From positions 23,745-87,744 of the forward strand of contig JAZKFE010000014.1 in assembly GCA_040386595.1 (NCBI GenBank): a DNA stretch of 64,000 nucleotides, given 5' to 3'. The notes beneath the pieces were generated by a model. The model saw only the letters and a list, made by a program, of their open reading frames with translations. It ran no database searches and had not been told where the DNA came from. How positions within the stretch are numbered: the stretch's first letter is position 1; the number at the start of each line of letters is the position of its first letter. Below, one piece after another: positions 16,246-25,549 of the stretch. The stretch comes from JAKFVC01 sp040386595 (GTDB lineage: Bacteria; Planctomycetota; Planctomycetia; Planctomycetales; Planctomycetaceae). A program made the position numbers and the translations under genes.

Positions 16246-17730
16246 TCAAACTTGGTCGTCTTCAGATTCAATGGTTTGTTTCACATGGAGCCCCAGATCG
16301 CGGAGCTTGATTCGCAACGTTTGCCTGGCAATCCCTAACAACCGAGTGGCGTGATGTTGATTGCCGCCGGTGAACTCCAAAACTAGCGTCAGCAGGAGGC
16401 GATCGACTTCTCGATGAGTTTCCGCGTACAGGTCATTGGAATCGGGATTCAGCCGCCCCCGGATAAACGCCGTCAAATCGAAATTTTCCGTGACGGCCGG
16501 AGCTTCGGCCGCCGGAAGCGGACTGAGATCGTGCGGCGCAACCTGCACCTCGCCGACTCCAGGCGACAGCAGATCGGGCAGGAACGCCGGAATCAGTACG
16601 GGACCTCGGGTCTGCAGCAATGCCTGCTTCAAAATGCTCTGCAGCTCACGGATGTTGCCGGGCCAGGAATAGTCTCGCAAGAGCTCCATGGCTTCGGGTG
16701 CCACCTCACGCACATCCCGCTTCAACTCGACATTAAATCGCCGCACGTAGTGTCGTACCAGCATCTCCAGGTCTTCGCCCCGCTCACGCAAGGCCGGGAG
16801 GTGAATCGTGAAAACCCCTAGCCGGTAATACAGATCGGCGCGAAACGTTCCCGTGGTCGAACGGGCTTTTAGGTCGCGATGGGTCGCGGCAATCACCCGC
16901 ACATCAGTCTGTACGGTCTCATTGCCACCCACACGCTCAAACGTTTGATCCTGCAGGACTCGCAGGATCTTGGATTGCAAAGCGAGGGGCATATCCCCGA
17001 TTTCATCGAGAAAGAGCGTCCCGCCATTCACTTGCTCGAACTTCCCGATCCGCTTGCGGTCGGCCCCGGTAAAGGCCCCTTTTTCATGCCCGAAGAGCTC
17101 ACTCTCCAGCAGGTTTTCAGGAATGGCAGCACAATTCAGGGCCAGGAAGGGAGCCTTCGAGCGATGGCTATGCTGATAAATGGCCCGCGCGACCAGTTCT
17201 TTCCCTGTACCACTTTCCCCCGTAATTAAGACAGGAACATCCTGGCTGGCGACACGGCCAATGGCCTTATAGATTTCGCGCATGGCGGGGCAGCTGCCCA
17301 CGATCGCCCCTTCGACGTCGCTATCGGGAGCGGTCTCCGCCACCACGGCAGGCTCGCACATCCGCCGAGCCACCTCCAACGCCTCGCCCACGACTCGTCG
17401 CAACTGATTCAGGTCCAAGGGCTTAAATAAATAGTCATAGGCCCCCTGCTTCATGGCTTCAATCGCCGCATCAGCCCCTTTGGCCGTCGTGACGAAGATC
17501 ACCGGAATGCGGGCATCAATGCGACGAATCTGTTGATAGACATCCAATCCCGACTGGTCGGGCAGTCGCAAATCTAACAGAATGACATCCACTTGCCCCG
17601 CACTCACGCGAGATAGTCCGGCGGCACCGGTCGCCGCCACATCGACGTTGTACCGCGGGGCGGGAAACGCCTGCCGGACCTGCTCGGGAATGAGAACTGG
17701 GTCGTCGTCAATCAGCAGCAATTGAACCAT
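16246..17730 (-). CDS. Sigma-54-dependent response regulator (NtrC family)
   Basis: A 494-residue activator with three domains. The receiver (about 4-118) has the acidic Asp-Asp-Asp at 8-10 and phospho-acceptor D53 in ILLDLRLPDQSG. The AAA+ sigma-54 interaction domain (about 155-390) has Walker A GESGTGKE, the sigma-54-contacting loop GAFTGA, and Walker B GGTLFLDEIGDM. A Fis-type helix-turn-helix ends it (about 455-490, HHATRLLGIARQTLRIKL). The ATG at 17730 fits the family; the frame extends to 17796 without similarity. It is divergent from the hybrid kinase at 17960, 229 bases apart, which suggests that kinase as partner. The bicupin gene with a sigma-54-type promoter lies directly downstream and is a candidate target. 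Confidence 0.95.
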   Translation of the reverse strand: MVQLLLIDDDPVLIPEQVRQAFPAPRYNVDVAATGAAGLSRVSAGQVDVILLDLRLPDQSGLDVYQQIRRIDARIPVIFVTTAKGADAAIEAMKQGAYDYLFKPLDLNQLRRVVGEALEVARRMCEPAVVAETAPDSDVEGAIVGSCPAMREIYKAIGRVASQDVPVLITGESGTGKELVARAIYQHSHRSKAPFLALNCAAIPENLLESELFGHEKGAFTGADRKRIGKFEQVNGGTLFLDEIGDMPLALQSKILRVLQDQTFERVGGNETVQTDVRVIAATHRDLKARSTTGTFRADLYYRLGVFTIHLPALRERGEDLEMLVRHYVRRFNVELKRDVREVAPEAMELLRDYSWPGNIRELQSILKQALLQTRGPVLIPAFLPDLLSPGVGEVQVAPHDLSPLPAAEAPAVTENFDLTAFIRGRLNPDSNDLYAETHREVDRLLLTLVLEFTGGNQHHATRLLGIARQTLRIKLRDLGLHVKQTIESEDDQV

Positions 17731-17866
17731 AGTCGGTGAACGATCACGTGAGCAGGGCCTGCAGGAAGGTCCGTCACATTTTCGACCTCTGTGCACGACT
17801 TGTCCAGCCTTGTTGTCCAGTCTTTTCGCTTACCAACCGAGTTATTCTGAAACTGCATGGCGCATT

Positions 17867-17882
17867 TGGCATCCCATTCGCA
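17867..17882 (+). promoter_or_regulatory. Possible weak sigma-54 promoter of the hybrid kinase
   Basis: TGGCATCCCATTCGCA has the TGGCA block and correct GG-N10-GC spacing, but the -12 block is TCGC instead of TTGC. The predicted start site near 17893 would give a leader of about 67 bases. No clear enhancer palindrome was found upstream. Weak inference. Confidence 0.3.
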
Positions 17883-17959
17883 GTAGGAGCTAAGCAAGAC
17901 GACTTGACTCAGCGGAACTCCTCATTGCCTCGATCGCGATCATCGGGGGTGATGGTGCA

Positions 17960-20900
17960 GTGAAGCGGGACTGGATCACAAGGTTCGGAATGCACGACAG
18001 ATCAAGCTCGCGATTCTACGTTTATGGAATCCCGTTACTGGTAACGGCGATTGCGCTCTTGTTGCGCTGGCAACTTCATCCCCTACTGGGTCAACGAGCA
18101 CTCTATAGTACGTTCTTTCCTTCCGTGTTGATTGCCGCACACCTAGGAGGTCTGCGGGCCGGGTTGCTGGTTACGTTATTCAGCGCGATCGCCGCCAACC
18201 TGTTTTTGGTGGAGCCGTTCTTCGTCCTTCGACCTAAGGGAACAGGTGATACCGTCGCCTTAGTGCTGTTTGGATCGACCGGTGTATTCATCAGCATGCT
18301 TAGCGATTCACTACAGCGCGCTCAGCTCCGTATCCTGGCGGAAGAACGCCGTCAAGCCGCCGAAAAAGTCCGCCGCGCGGAAGAGCATTTCCGGTACTTA
18401 GTGCAGAATTCGTCTGACATCATCAACTTTTTTGACGCTGAAGGGACGATCCTCTATCAAACTCCCGCGACGGAACGGTTACTGGGGCACCACCCTAAAG
18501 ATCGCATCGGCAAAAACGTCTTCCTCAACTCAATTGTCCATCCGGATGATGTTCGTCACAAACGAGCGTTTTTCGACACCATTCTGAGCCACCCGGCAGT
18601 CCCCGTCACGGCCGAGTTCCGCTTGCGGCACGTCGATGGTTCCTGGCGACACTTTGAAGCCATCGGCCAGAATCTTCTGGATGAACCCTGTGTCGAAGGG
18701 ATCGTGGCCAACTACCGTGATATCACGGAACGCAAGCGGGCCGAACAAGCATTGCGCGATAGCGAGACGCGATTTCGGACATTTGCGGAACATGCCAGCG
18801 ATGCCTTTTTCTTGTTGAACGATCAGAACATTGTCATCGACATTAATCATCAGGCGGCCGAAAGTTTGGGCTACACGCGAGATGAATTAGTGGGGATGAG
18901 CCCACTATCGTTTGATCCGGACATGACTCCTCACAAGATTGAGGAACTCGGACGGAAGCTGGATGCTGGCGAGACCATCATATTTGACTCGCGGCACCAA
19001 CGGAAAGATGGCACGACCTTCCCGGTGGAGGCTCGAGGTCGCCCCTGGCGGCAAGAAGGCAGGCGCGTCACGATGTTTCTCGTACGCGATATGACCGCGA
19101 GAAAGATGGCAGAAGACGCTCTGCGGGAAAGCGAAGCACGCTTCCGCGGAACGTTCGAGAACGCGGCGGTGGGAATCGTCCACGCCAGCCTCGAAGGTCG
19201 GTACCTGCATGCCAATCAGAAGTACTGCGAAATCGTCGGTTATAGCCGTGAAGAGTTGTTGGGGATGTCCTTACAAGATCTCACTTATGTGGATGACTTG
19301 CCGGAAACCCTCAGAAAGTTTGTTCCTCTGACCCGCGGAGATTTGCCTAGTTACTTCGAAGAAAAACGCATCATCCGCCGGGATGGTACCCTGGTCTGGA
19401 TTAACTTGTCGGTCTCGTTGCAGCGCGACGCGGCCGGACATCCTATCCACTCGATCGCCGTGGTGCAGGACATCTCCGAGCGTAAGCGACTCGAGGCAGA
19501 ACTGCGGCAAGCCAATAACCGGCTGGAGCTAGGGGTCCTCGGCTCGAACATTGCGATCTGGGACCTGGATCTCCCCGATGGCACTTTTGAAAACGGCCGG
19601 CTGTACGCGGTCAATCTCTGGGAACCGCTCGGGTATGACAACGACCTCGAAACGGATCATGTGATTCGTTTCGATATGTGGCACCCCGACGATCGCGAAC
19701 GGGTCAAACAAGCGGTCCGGGCCTTTTTTAAAGGCGAGACCAAGGAGTTTAGCGTCGAATTTCGCATCCGGCACCACAATGGCGCCTATCAATGGCGGCT
19801 GCACCGCGGCGTTCTGCTCCGCAACGTGTCGGGCCGCCCCACTCGTTTCATTGGAAGTAGCGTCGACATTACTGATCTCAAACAGATGGAAGAAGAACTC
19901 CGCGAGGCGAAGGAAACCGCCGAAGCCGCGAACCGAGCCAAAGATGAGTTCCTGGCGAACGTCAGTCATGAGATCCGCACTCCCATGAACGCGATCATCG
20001 GCATGACGGAGTTGGCTCTCGACACACCCCTCAGCGACAACCAGCGGCAATGTCTAAAAACCGTGAAGTCAGCGGCCGACAACCTCCTGGGGATTATTAA
20101 TGACCTGCTCGACTTCTCGAAGATTGAAGCCGGCAAGTTGGAATTAGATATCGGCGATTTCTCACTGCAGTCGGCGATCGGTGAGACGCTCCGCGCGCTA
20201 GCCGTACGAGCCCACATGAAGGGGCTGGAACTTGTCTGTAACGTGCAAGCCGACGTCCCCGACGCATTGATCGGCGACGCGGGCCGTCTACGGCAAATCT
20301 TGCTGAATCTGGTCGGCAACGCGGTCAAATTTACGGAACGCGGCGAAGTCGTTGTGGGAGTCGAAACCGTCGATGACGCCACCGCTGGGGACGATGTGAC
20401 CTTGCGTTTCACCGTCAACGACACGGGAATCGGCATTCCCATCGACAAACAGGAAACGATCTTTAGAGCCTTCGAACAAGAGGACACCTCAACTACGCGA
20501 CGGTACGGTGGCACGGGACTGGGACTCACAATCGCCACCCAGCTCGTCGCACTGATGGGCGGCAAAATCACCGTCAGCAGCGATCCCGGCCGGGGCAGTA
20601 CCTTCAGCTTCACCGCGCGCTTTGCACTGCAATCACCTTCAGAACCGCACATGCTCGCCCCATCACCCGAGTTGCTCCAAAAACTGCGAGTCCTGGTCGT
20701 GGACGACAACGCGACCAACCGCCGCATCCTGGAGAGCTGGCTGCGGAATTGGCAAATGGAACCTGTCGCAACCGGTGATGCCGTCACCGCGATGGATGCC
20801 TTGTGGCACGGGGTCAGCCTGGGTCGCCCGTATTCCTTAGTATTACTTGACGGACGTATGCCCGACGCCGACGGGCTCACCCTGGCCGCCAAGATCCGAG

Positions 20901-21934
20901 AACGTAATGAATTGTCTGCCGCAAGAATCATTCTGTTGACATCCGGAGACCGTCCCGGCGACACTAGCCGGTCGCGTGAGCTACAGATCAATGCCCACTT
21001 GCTCAAACCGATTCAGCAAGAAGAACTGCTGACGGCCATCTATCGCGTGATGACGACCGAGAACAAAGGAGCGAAGTACAAAGTGGATGAGGCCCCCGAA
21101 CGCATCGAGCTGATCCCAGCCACGTCCACGCGTGTCGAGACCTCGTCGGCTGCCGGTCAGTTACGTATCCTGGTCGCTGAAGACAATGAATTTAATGTAC
21201 AGCTTCTCGAACAATTATTAGTCCGACGGGGCTATCATGTTCGCCTGGCAAAAAATGGCGTAGAAGCATTGCAGCTCTTGGACAAGTACGAGTTCGATTT
21301 GTTGATGCTCGACATCCACATGCCAGAGATGGATGGTTTTCAAGTCATCCATGCCCTTCGCGAAAAGGAACAAACGACTGGAAGCCATTTGCCTGTCATT
21401 GCGTTGACGGCTCGATCGCGGCAAGAAGATCGCGACATGTGCCTGGCGGCCGGAATGGATGACTTCCTTCCCAAGCCCATACAAGCGAGCAAGCTGTGGG
21501 AAGCGATTGAACGCATGATCCACTCCTGGCCGTCGACCTCACCATCGCCAACCCCCGTCGCGAGTGACTCACGCGATTTACTTGATCCCCGAGCCCTCCT
21601 TTCATCCTGTGGTAGTGACCCGATCATTCTGCAGAAAATTTGCCAGGCATTCCAAGCCGGCCTGCCCGCTCAGCTGACCGCCATCCAAGCGGCATTGCAC
21701 CAACAGGACGTATCACAGCTGCGTGAAGCCGCTCACAAACTCTGCGGCATGATCGCTGCCTTCTCGACAGTGGCTGCGACCATCACTTCGAATCTGGAAG
21801 ACCAAGCCGCAGCCGGTCAGATTGACGCCTGCCAACCCTTGGTCGAGCAACTCACAACCGTCGCGGAACAATTGATCCACCAGGTCGATGGCGTCACCCT
21901 CGAGGCTTTGCAACGCCAACTCCAATTCGCATAA
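17960..21934 (+). CDS. Hybrid sensor histidine kinase: 4-TM sensor, PAS repeats, HisKA/HATPase, two receivers, HPt
   Basis: A 1324-residue phosphorelay protein. Residues 10-120 form about four helices of the KdpD-type DUF4118 sensor. Four PAS/PAC units follow (about 145-640, one with GYSREELLGMSLQDLTY). The kinase core has H670 in VSHEIRTPMN and ATP-lid boxes GGTGLGLTIATQLV. Two receivers follow, with acceptors D964 (VLLDGRMPDADG) and D1118 (MLDIHMPEMDG), then an HPt domain with H1259 in AAHKLCGM. This is a full His-Asp-His-Asp relay plan, like BarA-type kinases. The GTG at 17960 was taken as start; an ATG at 17990 is possible. The final acceptor could be the divergent NtrC-type regulator at 16246-17730. 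The input signal is unknown. Confidence 0.94.
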   Translation: MKRDWITRFGMHDRSSSRFYVYGIPLLVTAIALLLRWQLHPLLGQRALYSTFFPSVLIAAHLGGLRAGLLVTLFSAIAANLFLVEPFFVLRPKGTGDTVALVLFGSTGVFISMLSDSLQRAQLRILAEERRQAAEKVRRAEEHFRYLVQNSSDIINFFDAEGTILYQTPATERLLGHHPKDRIGKNVFLNSIVHPDDVRHKRAFFDTILSHPAVPVTAEFRLRHVDGSWRHFEAIGQNLLDEPCVEGIVANYRDITERKRAEQALRDSETRFRTFAEHASDAFFLLNDQNIVIDINHQAAESLGYTRDELVGMSPLSFDPDMTPHKIEELGRKLDAGETIIFDSRHQRKDGTTFPVEARGRPWRQEGRRVTMFLVRDMTARKMAEDALRESEARFRGTFENAAVGIVHASLEGRYLHANQKYCEIVGYSREELLGMSLQDLTYVDDLPETLRKFVPLTRGDLPSYFEEKRIIRRDGTLVWINLSVSLQRDAAGHPIHSIAVVQDISERKRLEAELRQANNRLELGVLGSNIAIWDLDLPDGTFENGRLYAVNLWEPLGYDNDLETDHVIRFDMWHPDDRERVKQAVRAFFKGETKEFSVEFRIRHHNGAYQWRLHRGVLLRNVSGRPTRFIGSSVDITDLKQMEEELREAKETAEAANRAKDEFLANVSHEIRTPMNAIIGMTELALDTPLSDNQRQCLKTVKSAADNLLGIINDLLDFSKIEAGKLELDIGDFSLQSAIGETLRALAVRAHMKGLELVCNVQADVPDALIGDAGRLRQILLNLVGNAVKFTERGEVVVGVETVDDATAGDDVTLRFTVNDTGIGIPIDKQETIFRAFEQEDTSTTRRYGGTGLGLTIATQLVALMGGKITVSSDPGRGSTFSFTARFALQSPSEPHMLAPSPELLQKLRVLVVDDNATNRRILESWLRNWQMEPVATGDAVTAMDALWHGVSLGRPYSLVLLDGRMPDADGLTLAAKIRERNELSAARIILLTSGDRPGDTSRSRELQINAHLLKPIQQEELLTAIYRVMTTENKGAKYKVDEAPERIELIPATSTRVETSSAAGQLRILVAEDNEFNVQLLEQLLVRRGYHVRLAKNGVEALQLLDKYEFDLLMLDIHMPEMDGFQVIHALREKEQTTGSHLPVIALTARSRQEDRDMCLAAGMDDFLPKPIQASKLWEAIERMIHSWPSTSPSPTPVASDSRDLLDPRALLSSCGSDPIILQKICQAFQAGLPAQLTAIQAALHQQDVSQLREAAHKLCGMIAAFSTVAATITSNLEDQAAAGQIDACQPLVEQLTTVAEQLIHQVDGVTLEALQRQLQFA

Positions 21935-22056
21935 GCAATGATTATTCCTGGATTTTCCAGCGATTACAGAACCTCTTCGTCCATATCGACGCAGTCGATG
22001 GGTAGCCCAGATTCTTGAATCTGGGTGAGCGCAGCGAACAAGAGGTTGTGGCTCAT

Positions 22057-22473
22057 TCAGGCACGGGCCAACACAATAGTCCCGCACACGATCAGGCCTC
22101 CCCCCAACCAATGGCGCCAACCGAGTTGCTCATTCAAGAATAGAGCAGCAAGCGCCATGGCAACCACAACACTTAATTTGTCGATGGGTGCGACTCGCGA
22201 AACATCACCTTGCTGCAACGCTCGGAAATAACACAACCACGAGGCACCGGTTGCCAGCCCGGATAACACCAGGAACAACCACGTTCTGGTCGTGATGGAA
22301 CTGATCGTTGACGTGGATCGTGCCAAAGCAATCGACCACACGAAAACCAGAATGACCACCGTACGAATGGCGGTCGCCAGATTGGAATCGATCTCTTTGA
22401 CCCCAGCCTTCGCCAGCACCGCCGTCAAACCGGCAAACAATGCGGAGAGCAATGCCCAATGAAGCCAAGTCAC
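22057..22473 (-). CDS. EamA-domain half-size transporter (DMT superfamily)
   Basis: A 138-residue membrane protein with about four to five helices, one EamA unit rather than the usual two. Motifs are HWALLSALFAGLTAVLAKAG, the conserved SNLATAIRTVV, and PIDKLSVVVAMALAALFLNE with the typical Glu. Half-size members act as dimers in known families. The GTG at 22473 was chosen because GAGGA precedes it by seven bases and family members begin there; an ATG at 22506 would overlap the kinase gene by 16 bases. It is the last gene of a minus-strand run after the OmpR-type regulator and its kinase, so it may be co-transcribed with them. The substrate is unknown. Confidence 0.82.
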   Translation of the reverse strand: MTWLHWALLSALFAGLTAVLAKAGVKEIDSNLATAIRTVVILVFVWSIALARSTSTISSITTRTWLFLVLSGLATGASWLCYFRALQQGDVSRVAPIDKLSVVVAMALAALFLNEQLGWRHWLGGGLIVCGTIVLARA

Positions 22474-22490
22474 AGCAGTATCCTCAGTTT

Positions 22491-23975
22491 CTAATGGTGG
22501 CTCCATGGAACGGGGATGCTTTCCAGGGAATGTGAACTGAGATCCAGATTGGTGCTAGGTCTTCCCGCTGTCACCTGCGCACCAGGCAGATAAACATTGA
22601 ACCGAGTTCCCTGATGGATCACGCTCTGGCATTCAATGCGGCCACCTAACGCGCCGACGATACGCGACACAATGGACAAGCCCAAGCCTGTGCCCGCGAT
22701 TCCCGACTGACGTGCCGCCACACTGCGGAAGAAGGGCTGGAAAATGAGCCGCACATCCTCGACCTCAATCCCCCTGCCCCGGTCACTGACCTCTAAGAGA
22801 ATCGAGTCATTCGCCCGGCGCATCTGAACCGTCACGGATGAACCGACCGCACTATATTTCAATGCATTGCCGATCAAATTGTCTAACATTTGTTTGAGCA
22901 ACTCGGGAGGCGCTGCGGAAAACAAATCTGGCTCTGCATAGAAGAACAAGTCGTTCCAGCGGGGATGCGGATGCCATTTTTTTTGATAATCACCGATCCA
23001 TCCGGTGAGGTCGATGGGGCTGCCATTCTGGGCCGCAATCTTGTCATCGGGTTGCGCCAAAAATAGCAATGCTTCCACGATTTCACGGAACTCGTCAACC
23101 TGCCCTCGCAAAAGTTCAAGCGTCCCGGTGTATTCCGTCACGCTGCGCGGCCGGCGCAGCAAGACCTCGATCTGCCCTTGCAGGACAGTCAGAGGCGTTC
23201 GCAACTGATGAGCCGCATCCCCCGCAAATTGTCGCTGACGTTCATAAGCATCAAACACTTGATCTAATACCGCGTTAAAAGCTCGCCCTAAATCTTCCAG
23301 CTCATCACCGGTCTTCGCGACCGGCAACCGGGTATGAATATCATCCGCCGTCATGGCCCGCGCACTGCGCGACATCCGCCGGACAGGCTCGATGGCCTTG
23401 CTGCAGAACCAGCGACCACCGATGGCCGCCAGGATCCAACACCCTGTCGGCAAAAAGATCAGTAACATCGCTAACTGATTCAGCGCGAGATCCAGCTCAT
23501 TCGTCGAGAGTGCCGCCGTCACGAGCAACTCCGCATGCTCGCGGTAGTCGCGCTCTTTCAATGGCTTGGGACGAGGTGCCGCCAAGTGATATTGCCGGAA
23601 ACGCCACGTCGATGATGCTGGTGCCGTCACGTCACGCCGCGTCGCCCAATTCAGAACCAGTTGATCCTCGGGAGTCGACTGGAGATTGTGCGAACGGCCA
23701 ACGACTTGCCCGCGCTCATTGCTGACCACCCAGCGGACGTCCTCGACGCCATTTTCCGTCCCCAGCGTCACCGTATGATCGGTGGGCTCCCACTTCACAT
23801 CGTCGTCCTCGACTTCGATCGACGCCACCAGAACGTTGAGCGATGACTCCAGTCGTTGGTCAAAATGATGGTAGAGATAGTAGCTCGACAGCCCGTACAA
23901 AATGACCGAGAAGGCGAGCAAAATCACGGCGAGCGCAATTAGAAAGAAAGCCGAGACGCGGGAGACTAATGTCAT
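22491..23975 (-). CDS. Sensor histidine kinase (HAMP, HisKA, HATPase)
   Basis: A 494-residue inner-membrane kinase. There is an N-terminal helix (about 8-33), a periplasmic sensor of about 140 residues, and a second helix near 168-190. A HAMP linker follows (CSKAIEPVRRMSRSARAMTA). The phospho-acceptor is H256 in DAAHQLRTPLTVLQGQ. The ATPase boxes are DNLIGNALKYS (N), GRGIEVEDV (G1) and GTGLGLSIVSRIV (G2). The gene overlaps the preceding OmpR-type regulator by four bases (ATGA), a clear sign of a translationally coupled pair. The layout, with a PepSY protein upstream, resembles QseBC/PmrAB-type systems that sense cations, acidity or antimicrobial peptides; that signal is inference only. Confidence 0.95.
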   Translation of the reverse strand: MTLVSRVSAFFLIALAVILLAFSVILYGLSSYYLYHHFDQRLESSLNVLVASIEVEDDDVKWEPTDHTVTLGTENGVEDVRWVVSNERGQVVGRSHNLQSTPEDQLVLNWATRRDVTAPASSTWRFRQYHLAAPRPKPLKERDYREHAELLVTAALSTNELDLALNQLAMLLIFLPTGCWILAAIGGRWFCSKAIEPVRRMSRSARAMTADDIHTRLPVAKTGDELEDLGRAFNAVLDQVFDAYERQRQFAGDAAHQLRTPLTVLQGQIEVLLRRPRSVTEYTGTLELLRGQVDEFREIVEALLFLAQPDDKIAAQNGSPIDLTGWIGDYQKKWHPHPRWNDLFFYAEPDLFSAAPPELLKQMLDNLIGNALKYSAVGSSVTVQMRRANDSILLEVSDRGRGIEVEDVRLIFQPFFRSVAARQSGIAGTGLGLSIVSRIVGALGGRIECQSVIHQGTRFNVYLPGAQVTAGRPSTNLDLSSHSLESIPVPWSHH

Positions 23976-24667
23976 GAATCAGACTCCTCCGCAGGAGCCG
24001 CATCCAGCACATATCCCCGCCCGCGACGGGTCTGGATCACTCGCGGACCATGGACTTCCAGCTTCCGTCGCAGCTCTTTCACATGGACTTCCAACGTATT
24101 AGACAGCCCGTCGAAATGTTCGTCCCACACACTTTCATAGATCCTGGTGCGCGACAACACTTTGCCTGGATTTCGTAGAAAAAAGATCAACAGCGACAGC
24201 TCTTTAGAGGCCAGGTCTAAAGCCACCCCGGCACGCGTCGCACGTTGACTCCCCAGATCGATCCGCAGATCCTGATACTCCAGCATTAAACTATTGGACT
24301 GTTCCGGACGTCGCAGCAAGGCGCGTACGCGGGCCAGCAATTCTTCGAATGAAAACGGCTTGCACAGGTAGTCGTCAGCCCCTGCGTCCAGCCCGGTGAC
24401 TCGATCGGCCACAGAATCGCGAGCCGTCAGAAACAGCACGGGGGTCGAGCGGTTCGTCTGTCGAAAACGCTTCAAGACCTGAATGCCATCTTCACCGGGC
24501 AACCACCAATCCAGCAGGACCAGGTCCCAGGTCGCCGATTGCAGCATCAAAGTTGCCGAGCGGCCATCCGCGGCATGTTCCACGCTGTAGCCTTCTTCCG
24601 AAAGCCCACGGACCAGGAAATCGGCGATGCGGGCTTCGTCTTCCACAATCAGAATATGGCCACTCAC
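23972..24667 (-). CDS. OmpR/PhoB-type response regulator
   Basis: A 231-residue regulator with a receiver (acidic Glu-Asp at 9-10, acceptor D53 in VLLDWWLPG, Lys in LCKPFSFEELLARV) and a C-terminal winged helix. The winged helix includes LASKELSLLIFFLRNPGKVL, SRTRIYESVWDEHFDGLSN and the strand-end RRGRGYVL. The GTG at 24667 gives the normal family length and has GAGGG upstream; the frame runs on to 24751 without family similarity. It overlaps the kinase gene by four bases and is coupled to it. A nested hairpin at 24784-24825 lies between it and the upstream PepSY gene and could be its operator or a terminator. Confidence 0.94.
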   Translation of the reverse strand: MSGHILIVEDEARIADFLVRGLSEEGYSVEHAADGRSATLMLQSATWDLVLLDWWLPGEDGIQVLKRFRQTNRSTPVLFLTARDSVADRVTGLDAGADDYLCKPFSFEELLARVRALLRRPEQSNSLMLEYQDLRIDLGSQRATRAGVALDLASKELSLLIFFLRNPGKVLSRTRIYESVWDEHFDGLSNTLEVHVKELRRKLEVHGPRVIQTRRGRGYVLDAAPAEESDS

Positions 24668-24783
24668 AAGACACCATCCCTCACACACGCTCGCCGCCCG
24701 GACATTCGCACGACAACCTAGGCCCATGGCACTCATTGGGGGAGATGCCACTCATAGAAATAATTCACTTCAATCATAACCAG

Positions 24784-24825
24784 AACTCACACACCTCGTG
24801 AAATGATTCACCAAGTGTGTGAGTT
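24784..24825. repeat. Nested inverted repeat between the PepSY and OmpR-type genes
   Basis: The outer arms AACTCACACAC and GTGTGTGAGTT are a perfect 11-bp match. Inside them GTGAA-ATGA-TTCAC forms a second perfect stem. It lies 117-158 bases upstream of the regulator start and 64-105 bases after the PepSY stop. No T-run follows on either strand, so an operator is as likely as a terminator. Confidence 0.6.
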
Positions 24826-24888
24826 GGCAACGTCGTGAGGAATCAGATTCCTGAGGCAGTGCCCCCTTCTGACCAACCTGGTTAGGCA

Positions 24889-25344
24889 TCAATCATCCGG
24901 TTGATCAGATAGGATCTTGCCCGATTTCAGATCCACCACGAGTTGACGTTTCGCGCCGTTCTTCAGGGTTTCCACGTCCCATCCCGACACATCCAGTTCG
25001 GCTTCCGTAATCGGCCAGAAGCCGGCATCTTCCAGTTCCTTACAAATCACCGCCAGCGACTTGGCACCTTCCGGCACAGGGGGATGACGTTCGTCGGGGC
25101 GTTCTTTGATGATCTTGCTGGTTTCCGGATCGACATAGAGCTCGACCGGCTTCCCGTCACGCAAACCTTCGATCTCCCACCGTCCGTCGTCGAACGAGAT
25201 CTCGGTGACGGACTTCAATCCACCGGTTTCCAATGCCACCAGGACTTCAGAGAGTGGTTTGGCGCTCTTAGGAGGAGCCCCGCCACCCAGCGCCACTGAA
25301 GTCACCGCGGCCGCCCAGACCAAACCTGCGTGCAACATTTTCAT
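24889..25344 (-). CDS. Secreted PepSY-like protein with two tandem units
   Basis: A 151-residue protein with a signal peptide (residues 1-22, MLHAGLVWAAAVTSVALGGG). Two PepSY-type repeats follow, each a short helix then a strand pair. The first contains WEIEGLRDGKPVELYVDPET, the second WDVETLKNGAKRQLVVDLKS. PepSY domains are small periplasmic modules thought to bind peptidases or act as inhibitors. They are often encoded beside two-component systems. The ATG at 25344 is preceded by GAGGAGA; the frame extension to 25401 has no family similarity. It lies upstream of the OmpR-type regulator and kinase on the same strand, 221 bases away, so it may be a co-regulated accessory of that system. Confidence 0.85.
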   Translation of the reverse strand: MKMLHAGLVWAAAVTSVALGGGAPPKSAKPLSEVLVALETGGLKSVTEISFDDGRWEIEGLRDGKPVELYVDPETSKIIKERPDERHPPVPEGAKSLAVICKELEDAGFWPITEAELDVSGWDVETLKNGAKRQLVVDLKSGKILSDQPDD

Positions 25345-25549
25345 AATGGATCTCTCCTCAACTGAAGGGACCTGACCGCGAAAACACGCAACCTCACGCA
25401 TCTCGGCCAGACGTCCTGATTTATTGTTTCTCTCTTAGATTGTGACCGCAGGCGATAAGGCCAACGTGAACCGAATCTAAAATCTGGTTCATAATGGAAG
25501 AGAACCCGAAATCCCGCGAATCACTTGCCGGAATCACGCCTCAACGGGA

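Noticed and set aside
16212..17748. CGATCACG words at both ends of the first NtrC-type gene as a shared activator site
   Set aside because: Only 8 bases are shared and symmetry is poor at 17741; chance is likely.
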